Of a stretch of DNA of 64,000 bases, positions 49,047 to 58,308 are shown piece after piece; positions within the stretch are counted from its first letter, which is position 1, and every line of letters begins with the position of its first letter. The notes under the pieces are model-generated. The model was not told where the DNA came from. It saw only the letters and a list, made by a program, of their open reading frames with translations, and did no database searches. Origin of the DNA: Odobenus rosmarus divergens (lineage: Eukaryota > Chordata > Mammalia > Carnivora > Odobenidae); assembly GCF_000321225.1 (NCBI RefSeq), contig NW_004451008.1:1-64000 (forward strand), in the 5' to 3' direction. The position numbers were made by a program, and so were the translations under genes.

Positions 49047-49075
49047 CTGACGACTGCTGAGATCTTTGGATGGCA
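49047..49075 (-). other. Candidate cryptic exon in TRA2B intron 1
   Basis: A strong pyrimidine tract and acceptor (TTTTCCCTTTCTCCCAG) precede 49075, and a good donor (CAG|GTAAAT) follows 49047, enclosing 29 nt. Inclusion would shift the reading frame. This is predicted from splice-site form only. Confidence 0.3.
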
Positions 49076-49783
49076 CTGGGAGAAAGGGAAAACCCAACAG
49101 GTCAACTGTAAAAGAACCCACTTTACTCCTTATCAAAGTTAAAAAAATCGCCTTCTTAAAAAAAAAATCGACTTCTATGGTGCTTTTTATTAACCACCTA
49201 AGAAATTCTCCATAACTTCCAAAATGTGCAAGATTCTGACAAGCTTTGTTTTACGCCTTTTAAGCCCGGAAACTGTCGTATACCTGTAATTTAAGCCCCA
49301 CCGAACTCCACATTTGGGAGGTGGAGACTCAGAGTCAAAGTGTACCAACAGAAGCTGTGGTTCAGACTTAGAATGCCTGAAAACAAAGGAAATAACGGCG
49401 CCCTAAACTGTTGCCCGCCAGTTTCTTCTGCACAATCCCGTGAAAAATATCCACTCCATAAAAGAAAACCTCTGCGGCCTCGGGGCTAGCTAGTACACTG
49501 GATGCTCTGATAACGATTTTTCGTTTGAAAGCACTCTCCATTTAGGCCAAATACAAAGCCCGCACGAACCCCCTCTAACGGGCCCAGAACTTGTCTACCT
49601 CGGATTCGTTTCCCCCACCCTAAAAGAGGCCCCAAGAACACTCTAGATTCCGTCTTTTGGGGTCCATAAGACGATCCTTTCTTAAACTAAACGCCGGGCG
49701 AAACCCCCCAGAGAACGTTGCCTTTCTTTCTCCACCCCCACGCGGCCTTGTGAGGCGCGGGCCCGGCTTGACGCGCGGCTCCT

Positions 49784-49922
49784 CCGCCATTTTGTGCCTC
49801 TGGCAGCGCGCCCGGCCCGCCAGCCCAAGATGGCGGCAGCGAGGCTTCGCAGGAGAGCAACGGCGAAATAAGATACCGCTCCCCTCCCCTCCCCCAACAC
49901 CAAGGGGACGCAGCGGCCATTT
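49784..49922. promoter_or_regulatory. Cluster of three YY1-type motifs in early intron 1
   Basis: CCGCCATTTTG at 49784-49794, AAGATGGCGGC near 49828-49838 and CGGCCATTTTT near 49914-49924 match the YY1 core (GCCATNTT) in both orientations, about 280-420 nt downstream of the TRA2B ATG. Clusters of YY1 sites just inside the gene are common in CpG-island promoters. Confidence 0.5.
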
Positions 49923-50169
49923 TTAATCTTTCCCCCTCTTCTAACGGAAAAAAACCCGCCGTCTCGGGTAGGGGGCCACATAAACCCGTCGGTGGCCTAT
50001 TTAATGACTAAAGACACTCTCCGCAAGTATTTTTAAACCCAACTCCCGTGCTTCCCAGCCTCAGACTTCGGAGCCTAAATCGCCGCTATCTCCAGGTCCG
50101 AGGCCGACGGGCCTGGTAAAAGATGCAAGCTGGAACCACACAGCCGCCCCCTGCACCATCTCTACGTAC

Positions 50170-50205
50170 CCGCTCGCCGTAGTTCTGCTCGCCGCTGTCG
50201 CTCAT
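50170..50205 (-). CDS. TRA2B: TRA2B exon 1, coding part (residues 1-12)
   Basis: The ATG at 50205 opens MSDSGEQNYGER, the TRA2B N-terminus. The exon ends in phase 0 after CGG at 50170 and is followed by a GTACGT donor. The exon is CpG-rich and continues upstream as 5' UTR. The start is chosen because this is the known N-terminus and the reading joins exon 3 in frame. Confidence 0.97.
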
Positions 50206-50474
50206 GACTCCTAGCTGCTGTCGCCGCTCGACGTGCTTCAATCGAAGCTGCCAACCTCTTGCGCCTTCTATATGGAGGCTCCGCCGCAGCCTCACAGAAC
50301 GCACAGGTTCCCGAGCCGCTGAGTACCGAAGCGCTCCGCACCGCCTCCGCACGGGCTCTAAGTCTGCCGGACGTGACGCGGCGCTCCTTAACCCGGCCCC
50401 TCCCCCTTTCCGAACGCGCGCTTTCTTGGCTCCGCCCCTCCGCGCTCGGCCTTCCCTTTCTAGCTGTGGCGCGT

Positions 50475-50495
50475 CCGGAACCGGACGTGACGTAA
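50475..50495. promoter_or_regulatory. ETS-like and CRE-like motifs upstream of TRA2B
   Basis: CCGGAA at 50475-50480 (ETS core) is followed by TGACGTAA at 50488-50495 (CRE/ATF half-palindrome), about 270-290 nt upstream of the ATG. A second GTGACGC lies near 50373-50379. ETS1 control of human TRA2B has been reported; occupancy here is an inference from motif only. Confidence 0.5.
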
Positions 50496-50630
50496 GTCCC
50501 GCGGCTCGCGGGGCCCTACCCACCGTCTCTGAGTTACAGTGAGGCGGGAAAGTAAGCGTGATGGACGGCCTGCCCTAGTGGTTGGTGGTCGCCCGGGGTG
50601 CCGTGATGTCACCGGCCACACCCGAATCTC

Positions 50631-50643
50631 TTCTTGAACTTTC
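50631..50643. promoter_or_regulatory. Heat-shock element, three-box
   Basis: TTCTTGAACTTTC matches the HSF consensus TTCnnGAAnnTTC at all three boxes, about 430 nt upstream of the TRA2B ATG. HSF1 control of human TRA2B has been reported; whether this is the equivalent site is not known. Confidence 0.5.
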
Positions 50644-50699
50644 CAGGGAAACCGTCCTGGCGGTGGGAGGGAGGAGATGCCCTTTTCTCCCATCCTTGA

Positions 50700-51049
50700 T
50701 TCCTTTCTTCTGCTTTATTAATTTTTGCCCTTTTTGTGCCTTCTTTTGGTTGGAGAGGGCAGATATCCCTACTGGGTCTCATGCTTTACTTTGCATTTAT
50801 TTAAATTCAATAGTGGCTGCTTCCTTCCTGAAAATAACCTTCATTTGAGCACCTATTAAGTGTCCAAGCACTCTGTCAGTTCTTGATGTGCTGAAATTAG
50901 ACGCAATCACTATTCTGAAAAAGTGCACTGTCTAGTAAGGGAGAACCATTAAACACATGTATAAACTGTGATTTTAAGTGCTAGAGGTATCTACTATAAT
51001 GATGTCACAGGAGGGATGATTAATTCATTTATCACCCAACAAAAGCATG
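50700..51049. other. Intergenic upstream of TRA2B
   Basis: AT-rich sequence beyond the CpG island. AAAAGTGCACTGTCTAGTAA resembles an old repeat, but nothing is assignable. Confidence 0.5.
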
Positions 51050-51180
51050 ATGTATAGTGGATTCTTGAACAACATGGGTTTGAACTGCTCTGGTCCACTT
51101 ATACTTGTTTTTTGTTTTTGTTTTTTTGATAAATACAGTACTGTACTGCCTAGACTTCATCCTCTGCACCTGTCATTTCC
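51050..51180 (+). mobile_element. MER2-like DNA transposon fragment
   Basis: ATTCTTGAACAACATGGGTT, GAACTGCTCTGGTCCACTTA and AATACAGTACTGTA match the end of a common Tigger-type element (MER2-like). The name is given from memory. Confidence 0.55.
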
Positions 51181-51204
51181 CCACCCATTAAAAAAGAAGT
51201 ATGG

Positions 51205-51412
51205 GGGCGCCTGGGTGGCTCAGTTGGTTAAGCGGCTGCCTTCGGCTCAGGTCATGATCCTGGAGTCCCGGGATCGAGTCCCACATCGGGCTTCCTGCTC
51301 GGCAGGGAGTCTGCTTCTCCCTCTGACCCTCTTCCCTCTCGTGCTTTCTATCTCTCATTCTCTCTCTCTGTCTCTCAAATAAATAAATAAAATCTTAAAA
51401 AAAAAAAAAAAA
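51205..51412 (+). mobile_element. SINEC, little diverged
   Basis: GGGCGCCTGGGTGGCTCAGT head, AATAAATAAATAAAATCTTA tail; AGAAGTATGG / AAAAGTATGG flank it. Confidence 0.95.
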
Positions 51413-51464
51413 GTATGGTACCCGGCTGGTGAGGTACTTTGGTACCTGTAAAGAGCCATTTGAG

Positions 51465-52330
51465 TTTTTAAAAACAGCTTTATTAGGGTATAATTTACAT
51501 ACCATGCAATGCTCCCATTTAAAGTGAACAATTCAAATGTTTTTTTATTGTATTTACAGAACTGTGCAAGCATCGCCACAACAGTTTCATCAACCCTAAA
51601 AAGAAACCTGTACTGATTAGTAGTCATTGTACATCTCCCTCTCCACTGTCCTCCTGCAACCCTTCCAGCTCTAAGGAATCTGAAATCTACTTTGTCTCTA
51701 TAGTTTTGCTTATTCTGGACATTTCATATAAATGGAATCTTATAATATGAAGTCCTTTGTAATTGGCTTCCTTAATGTGATGTTTTCAAGGTTCATCCAT
51801 GTTGTAGCATGTATCAGAATTTCATTCTTTTTTATTAGTGAATAATACTTTATTATATAGATATATCATGTTTTATTTATTCATTCATCAGTTGATAGAC
51901 TTTTGTACCCAAAAGTGCACTTTACCACTTTTTAGCTATTATGAGTAATAATAGCTGCTGCTATGAGTATTCATGTACAAGTTTTTGTCTGAACATACAT
52001 TTCCAGTTATTTTGGGAATATACCTAGGGGTGGAACTGCTGGGTTGTATGGTAACTCTATGTTTAACTTTTTGAGGAACTGCCATTTAATTCTAGCTACC
52101 CTAATGAGTGTGAAATGGTATCTCATGGTGGTTTTGATTTGCATTTTCCTAATAATGATGTTGAGCATCTTTTCATGTGTTTATCAATCACGTATAGATC
52201 TTCTCTGGAGAGATGTCTATTCAGATACCTTGCCCATTTTTTAGTTGGGTTATCTGTCTTTTTATTATTGAGTTGTAAGAATTGGCAATTTGAGTCTTAC
52301 TTGGCACAGCATCAGTATTTAAGGCACCAG
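51465..52330 (-). mobile_element. Old L1 3' end, antisense
   Basis: CAGCTTTATTAGGGTATAAT, CATCGCCACAACAGTTTCAT, TTCATCCATGTTGTAGCATG, AACTGCTGGGTTGTATGGTA: same order as the copies at 18750 and 9740. Confidence 0.85.
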
Positions 52331-52559
52331 AGACCCAGAGGTTTGGTGATGACTCAAGGTGACAATTGTCCTTTTTCACATACTCTCTAGAGCCATCCTC
52401 AACTCTTTTCATGGTTTCAATCGGTGACCTACATGTTGCTGGCTTCCAATTTTATATTTACATCTTTGAACACCCTCCTCAGTTTTGTGCTTAAATTCCT
52501 GTTGCCTGCTTGAATTTTTACCTGGATATTTCGGAGGCTTATAAAAATTAACATGTCCA

Positions 52560-52760
52560 GGGCGCCCGGGTGGCTCAGTTGGTTAAGCGACTGCCTTTGG
52601 CTCAGGTCATGATCCTGGAGTCCCGGGATCGAGTCCCTCATCGGGCTCCCTGCTCAGCAGTGAGTCTGCTTCTCCCTCGGACCCTCCCCCCTCTCATGCT
52701 CTCTCTTTCTATCTCATTCTCTCTCTCAAATAAATAAATAAATAAATAAAATCTTTTAAA
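52560..52760 (+). mobile_element. SINEC, little diverged
   Basis: GGGCGCCCGGGTGGCTCAGT head, (AAAT)n-type tail; ATTAACATGTCCA on both sides. Confidence 0.95.
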
Positions 52761-52840
52761 ACATTAACATGTCCAAAATTAATCATTTTAATAATCTCCT
52801 CCTCTGCCATCTAAATGTCTCTGCTAAAACTTTCTTACCA

Positions 52841-53033
52841 GGGGCACCTGGGTGACTCAGTCAGGATTAAGCGTCTGCCTTCAGCTCAGGTCATGATCCC
52901 AGAGTCCTGGGATTGAGCCCCATGCTGGGCTCCCAGCTCCGCAGGGAGTCTGCTTTTCGTTCTCCCTCTGCCGCTCCCCCTGCTTGTGCTTGCTCTCTGT
53001 CAAATAAATAAATAGAATCTTTAATAAAAAAAT
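52841..53033 (+). mobile_element. SINEC
   Basis: GGGGCACCTGGGTGACTCAG head, CAAATAAATAAATAGAATCT tail; AAACTTTC repeats after the tail. Confidence 0.94.
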
Positions 53034-53689
53034 AAATAAACTTTCCTCTCTCTTCCGCTCCTTATTTAATTAGTTAACATAGCTCATCAATTCTACTTCC
53101 TGTATAATTAAATTTTTTTTTTCTTTTCTTCTCCATACCCCTTGCCTCATCAACTCCACTTACCAGGAGAATTTCCAATTACCTTAGAAACTAAATTAGT
53201 GTTTGTGGAGTTTTCATAGCTTTAAGCACCTTAAGCAGCTTTATTTCAAGTTCTAATAAGAAAAAATAGTGATTAAAAAGATTCAAACCATTACTTTGGA
53301 CCTGGAGTCATAGTTTATAAAGATGAAATCGGATAGGGTGTACCTGAGAAAAAAATTCTAGTACACTTTCTCCCAGTAATTGTGTTTTGAATTTTGCAAC
53401 GATCCCATGTGTTTTTGTGCACTTATTAATTTCTAGCCATTTTATTGGCCAGGCTGTATCATTTCTAAACTTCCTTGTAGCCTCCCTGGGAAGAAGAGAT
53501 TAAATTTCTTTCCTCCTTTTTAACACCTAGACACTGTCAATGTGATGTGATTTAAAAATTAAGTCAGGAGCAAACTGAGAGGTGTTCATTGTACAATTCT
53601 TTTCACTATGTTTGAACATTTTCATAATAAAATGTTGAGGGAAAAAAACATAGGTCATGGTACCACATGCTCTAGAACCGTCAATGGCT
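53034..53689. other. Intergenic
   Basis: AT-rich sequence. TTTTCATAATAAAATGTTGA near 53620 resembles an old L1 3' end. Nothing else seen. Confidence 0.5.
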
Positions 53690-54190
53690 CTTCATAACTT
53701 TTAGGATAAAGTTCAAAGACCTTAATACAAACTGCAATTCTCTGCATGATCTGTTCCTTATCTGCCACTCTCCCATTTGTTTGCTATGCTGTAGGCACAC
53801 ATTTTCTCATACTCCTTGTATCCTCAATCTTAGACTTTTGAATAAGCTATTCCCTCTTCCTGGGACATTCAACAACCACTCTTCTTCCCAACACATACCT
53901 ACACTTGGGCTCCTACTCAGATCTCAGGCCTTGCCTCGCTTCCTGGTTTAGATTAGATTAAATCTCTTGTTTACATACTTTTATAAGCACCCCTCAAATC
54001 ATTCAAAATGATTGTAGTTAAACAGTAATAGTTTTATAGTTATTTCTGTGATTTTGGCTTTTATGTCTGTCTTCCTCACTGGACTCCATTCCTTGAGGAC
54101 AGGGCCCATGCCTATCTCATCCACTGCTTTATACCTAGTACCAGTACCTGGCATGTTAAGCCTTCAGTTACACTTGTTGAGTGAATGAAA
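53690..54190 (+). mobile_element. L2 LINE 3' end
   Basis: Ordered L2 text: CAATGGCTCTTCATAAC, TCTGCATGATCTGTTCCTTA, TTCCTGGGACATTCAACAAC, TCCTTGAGGACAGGGCCCAT, CCTGGCATGTTAAG. Confidence 0.85.
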
Positions 54191-55310
54191 GTGGAGTATG
54201 AATTTAGAAATGAGTGAGTAGGCAACAGGTACGTTTTTAGGTCCCTGAGCAGGGGAAAAACTTGCTGAAAGCAAGGAAGATTGTCCTGGCAAAGACATGG
54301 AGGTCATTCTGGAGGGCTTATGTGTCATTCATGTCTATATCTCCAGCACCTAGTACAGGGCCAGGCTGTTGAATGAGGGACTATGTGGCATGTGGTTCCC
54401 ATACTGTAAATACAAGGTGGAGAGGACTGGTAGAACGGAGAGGAAACAGTGAATGGGTAGACTCTCAGAGGCTGGGCCTCACTGATTTTGATGATGGGAA
54501 TATGTGGATAAAAGGCAAAGAAATAGGGAAAAATGACCATAAAAACTTTGTCTCGGTAGGGGAGGTATATGCAAGAGGAAATAATGTGCCTGCTTGGGAG
54601 TACTCTCTTAACTGAGACTTACTCCCACAGCTTAGAGAAAAGTCAGAGGCTGCCCCAAATTTGATTATTGTTTGTCCTTATAGAGACTAGACCCTTGATG
54701 TTCAACTTCTGTCCTGAAATTCATGAGTTCATTCTTTCTTTGATTTATGGTTTCATTTTTGTTCATTTAGGTATTCAATAAACTGGAGAAGAAAGCAAGA
54801 GGCAGATCACAGAGGACTTTGTATGCCTTTTTAAGGAGTTTAGATTTTATTTAGTAGGTAATAGGGAAGTTTTGAGGGGTTAAAAGGTGAGTTATATTGT
54901 CATGTTTAGGTTGTAGAAAAGTGGTGGCAATCTGGAGTGATATGGCCAAGGAAGACTGGAGTCTAGGGGCAGAGGAGGAATAAGACCTCTGCTGTCAGCT
55001 GTGCAGGGCATACCTAGCAAGGGTCCATGAGAGCTGATACCCAGGCATTGGGCTGTGTACACCCAAAGGAAGGCCCTTCTTTTGCAAATTCACACAACAT
55101 CATCATTTGGGTGAGTGGCAGCCAAGCCAGGAGACCAGTTCCTAGACTCTTTCAACATTCCAGACAAGGAATAAAAAGAGAAAGTGAGCAAATGAATAAG
55201 TCTGAACTACAGCTATGGCAATGGTGTTAGAGAAGAATGAATGGACCTGACTCTCTGTGCTTGTTGCTCCAAATTCATCCTTTTTACTTGCTCTGCAAAA
55301 ATAGATGTGA
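54191..55310. other. Intergenic with faint old repeats
   Basis: A short L2-like piece near 54330-54370 (CTCCAGCACCTAGTACAGGG) and an ancient repeat near 54810-54960 (GGAGTTTAGATTTTATTTAG). No gene seen. Confidence 0.5.
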
Positions 55311-55312
55311 CC

Positions 55313-55331
55313 CTTTAAATAAATAAATAGA

Positions 55332-55374
<43 letters not shown>

Positions 55375-55393
55375 GTGTGTGTGTGTGTGTGTG
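55313..55393. repeat. Compound microsatellite (AAAT)n-(GT)n
   Basis: About 14 AAAT-type units followed by about 10 GT units. Confidence 0.95.
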
Positions 55394-55419
55394 TATATCC
55401 TTTTTGCCTGTTGGCACTG

Positions 55420-55830
55420 AAGCTTTGCAGTATAGGGCATTGTGCAGGCATTACAGGAGGAAGGGGTTTACTTCTTAGTTCTAGAGTGTTCCACAGACTC
55501 CTCCAGCACATGAAGCTTCCCCAGTGACCAGCTCCTACAGAGATTATAGCCCTCTTCAGCTCTGAGCTTCTGCAGTATGTTGGCAGCATCCCCAGATCCC
55601 AGCTCCTGCAGTGCATGGCTACAAGCAGCATCTAGCAGCCAGCAGCTTCCTCTTGAGCACCCACCCCCAACTCCAACCAGGTTTTGTAGCAGAGACTTTT
55701 GGCTCCTGTAGCATCTGCAGCTTTTCCAGTGCTCTGCTCCTATAGTGCACAGTACCCAGCAGCACCCAGCAACACCCAGCAACACCCAGCAGGACCCAGC
55801 AGCTGGTGGCTTTCCCTGGCATCACATCAG
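55420..55830. repeat. Degenerate CAG-rich tandem region
   Basis: Repeated variants of AGCTCCTGCAGTGCA and GCAGCATC at loose spacing, ending in a clearer array of about five 10-bp units (consensus CACCCAGCAA) at about 55750-55800. Confidence 0.65.
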
Positions 55831-57134
55831 ATGGTGGTTTTGTAGGTGAGACACTGCCCCATGAACAGCTTTCCCTAGCATCCTAGAGGGAAGATTTCTG
55901 AAAAATTCTAGACGGCAGATTTCTATTATGTTCTGCCAGGATGGCACCTCGGCAACTTCTGTCATCCAGTGAGCCACAGCTGTGCTCTCTACGAAAAGGT
56001 CTGGACCTCAGCTCTTGAGGAGAGGAAGGTCTTTTTGGGGGGACTCTGTGATAGACCTATGGGTAGGGCTTCTCCTTATATCTGCTATTCGTATGTTCTT
56101 TGAAGATCCCTTTACTTCTTCATAGTTAGTTTCTCATTGTCCCTATTCCCAGTTATAGTTCATAATTCTTTATATTAAAGGTTTGAGGTGAGAGTGAAGT
56201 GGTGTCAGGAGAAAGCCTGGCTTTGCAGATGGAGGAAGGGGCCATGAGCCAAGGAATGTTGTTGGCCTCTAGAACTGGAAAAGAACCTTCTGGAATAAAC
56301 AGGCAGATCAAACAGGAAGTTGCTGTTGGGGAATTCCGTGCTGGGTAGAATGGCGTGGGCAGGCTTGCTGCTTTCCTACCTCAAATCACATTGTTTCAGG
56401 GCTCAACATGACTCAGGGGTACGAACTCTGAAGGGTCTGCCCTGGAATGTGACTCAGGAACTCTGACCAGTCTCTCTTCCTCATATCTGAAACTGGCAAG
56501 TTTACAAAACCCGAAAGCTCTTATAATCAGAAAAGATAAATTCCCTATAAGGAAGAAAAACACCATGGAAAATTCCATGGGAAATATTTGAAATTGACTT
56601 ATTCTTGTGTCAGCGAGAAGGAGGTCAGATGTGGCCAGATGGATACCATGGCTGTATAGCTGGATAAAGCCTGTCCTTCTAGTAAGTGAACACCTGGAGG
56701 GTGCCTCTGGTTGTTAAAAGTTATTTGAGAACTGCACACAAACAAAAAAGTTCTCTGTTCATGTTACCATGTGGCTTTTCTCTCCTGATTGGACCCTGAT
56801 TCAGCATTGCTTCCAGGAGTGGTCCCCTAAAATTCTGCTGGGGTGTGGAAGTGAAGGCAAGAGAAAAGCTAGACCAACATCTAGGTTTAGCTTGGGTGAC
56901 AAGGTGGAAGGACAATGGTGCCATTAACTAGGGAGGAAAATAAGGGCAAGTGGGCAGAATGATGAGTTCAGTTTGGGAAATGAGGTTTTTGCTGGGACAT
57001 CCAAACAAAGATGTCCAGTGAGTACTGGTTATTGTAATCTGGGACTCAGGGGAGATCTGGGTAGAATATATAGAACTGGAATTACCAGTATAGAGATGGT
57101 CAAGGAAACCTTCCACTGGATAAGCAAGATCCTT
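55831..57134. other. Intergenic
   Basis: No gene recognised. About 57000-57110 (GATGTCCAGTGAGTACTGGT) resembles an ancient repeat into which the L1 at 57135 inserted. Confidence 0.5.
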
Positions 57135-57384
57135 GGGAAATCGGAGGGAGAGATGAACCATGAGAGACTATGGACTCTGAGAAACAAACTGAGGGTTTTA
57201 GAGGGGAGGGGGTTGGAGGGATGGGTTAGCCTGGTGATGGGTATTAAGGAGGGCATGTACTGCATGGAGCACTGGGTGTTATACGAAAACAGTGAATCAT
57301 GGAACACTACATCAAAAGCTAATGATGTATGGTGACATAACATAATTAAAATAAAATAAAATAAAATAAAATAAAATAAAAAAA
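57135..57384 (+). mobile_element. Young carnivoran L1, 3' end (module 2)
   Basis: Starts GGGAAATCGGAGGGAGAGAT, GAACCATGAGAGACTATGGA, then the same text as at 1-180, ending in (AAAAT)n. It is 5'-truncated close to the start of the second 3'-UTR module seen at 63354-63604. Confidence 0.92.
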
Positions 57385-58152
57385 GCAAGGAGTGAAGTGG
57401 GAATGTCCTCAGAGAACTAATAGTAGATCTAGTGACTCAACACCTGTCCATTGCTTGGAAACATGAATGTAGAAGTCAAAACTTGGAGACTTAGTTAAGG
57501 CAGGTTTTCATGAGCCAGTTTAGAACTGAGAGGAAATTAAGGAAACAGCATGATGATTATGACTACATAATATAAATAACTGTGGTGAAATAACCAATCA
57601 CTTTGGAGTGTCCTGAGCACTAAAAGAAAAACTCAGCTTAAAAAAAATAAAATAGAGACCTTCTCCAGCTACTTAGAGAAATCTGGGAAAGAGATAAAGG
57701 GAGCAAAAACTAGAATACCAAAATAACAACATTTAGAGCTAAGACATTTAACTTACAAAGAAAATGTTTGCCTTAGAATTCTTATTATATAAATAATATA
57801 GGCTGAGGATATAAAAAAAACCCCAATAATAAGTGTGCAATGTAAAAAGTGAAAATCCTCTTTCCCATTCTCCTTTCTTTCCTAGTTTCATTACTCAGCT
57901 TCCCCAGTTAAATATTTAGTGTAAAAACACTAAATTTAGATGTTTGATAGACAATTTTTTTTTACAAAACACATGGAATCATGCTCTACATATTCTTTTG
58001 ACATGCTGTTCCGCAACTTGCTTTTTCACTTAGCAATCTAAAATACACTAAATATTTTTCCATATTAGTACCCATAGATTTAGCTCATATTAAAAAACAG
58101 TTGCATGGTATTCCATTGTAAATATGTGTCATGATCTTTATACCATGCCTTT
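57385..58152. other. Intergenic
   Basis: AT-rich sequence; GCATGGTATTCCATTGTAAA near 58105 is probably an old antisense L1 piece. No gene seen. Confidence 0.5.
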
Positions 58153-58308
58153 TTTAAAAAGATTTTATTTATTTATTCGACAGAGAGAGACAGCGAGAGA
58201 GGGAACACAAGCAGGGGGAGTGCCCGATGCGGGGATTGATCCCAGGACCCTGGAATCAGGACCTGAACCAAAGGCAGACACCTACTGACTGAGCCACCCA
58301 GGCGCCCC
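58153..58308 (-). mobile_element. SINEC, internally deleted
   Basis: Tail TTTAAAAAGATTTTATTTAT, reversed head GAGCCACCCAGGCGCCCC. Part of the middle is missing (the jump from GGGGGAGTG to CCCGATGCGG). TATACCATGCCTTTTT / TATACCATGCCCTTTTT flank it. Confidence 0.94.

Larger units (their letters stand above)
44031..50169 (-). other. TRA2B: TRA2B intron 1, 5' part (exon 1 to poison exon)
   Basis: Non-coding. Apart from the CpG-rich first 0.5 kb it is AT-rich single-copy sequence with short A/T homopolymers (for example around 44110-44150 and 48410). No SINEC or young L1 was recognised. A candidate 29-nt cryptic exon lies at 49047-49075. Confidence 0.85.
31745..50330 (-). other. TRA2B: TRA2B gene, whole transcription unit (approximate ends)
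   Basis: TRA2B is a nuclear SR-like splicing activator that binds AGAA-type exonic enhancers. Nine coding exons on the minus strand, at 50170-50205, 38583-38716, 37382-37544, 36046-36234, 35491-35606, 34449-34532, 33284-33343, 32641-32714 and 32145-32155, join with correct phases into 288 codons, the length of the human protein. Layout: RS1 about residues 1-115, RRM about 118-196 (RNP2-like CLGVFGLS at 118-125... and RNP1 RGFAFVYF at 159-166), then a glycine run (242-249) and RS2 to Y288. Every intron is GT-AG. The 5' end is inferred from the CpG-rich promoter and is uncertain by about 100 nt. The 3' end is set by the first strong AATAAA. A 276-nt poison exon lies in intron 1. Identification is by recognition of the protein; no alignment was run. 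Confidence 0.96.
49640..50660 (-). promoter_or_regulatory. TRA2B: TRA2B CpG-island promoter
   Basis: GC-rich, CpG-dense DNA spans exon 1 and about 0.4 kb upstream and 0.5 kb into intron 1, in sharp contrast with the AT-rich flanks. It is typical of a housekeeping mammalian promoter. A TATA-like CCATATAG at 50268-50275 is close to the ATG and probably lies in the 5' UTR, so it is not taken as the core promoter. The start site is placed loosely at 50.25-50.35 kb. Confidence 0.85.

Noticed and set aside
50268..50275. TATA-like motif as the TRA2B core promoter
   Set aside because: Only about 65 nt from the ATG, which would leave an unusually short 5' UTR; the CpG island points to a TATA-less promoter.
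49657..50542. Several open frames on both strands of the CpG island
   Set aside because: GC-rich DNA has few stops; these overlap TRA2B exon 1 and its promoter and include intron read-through.
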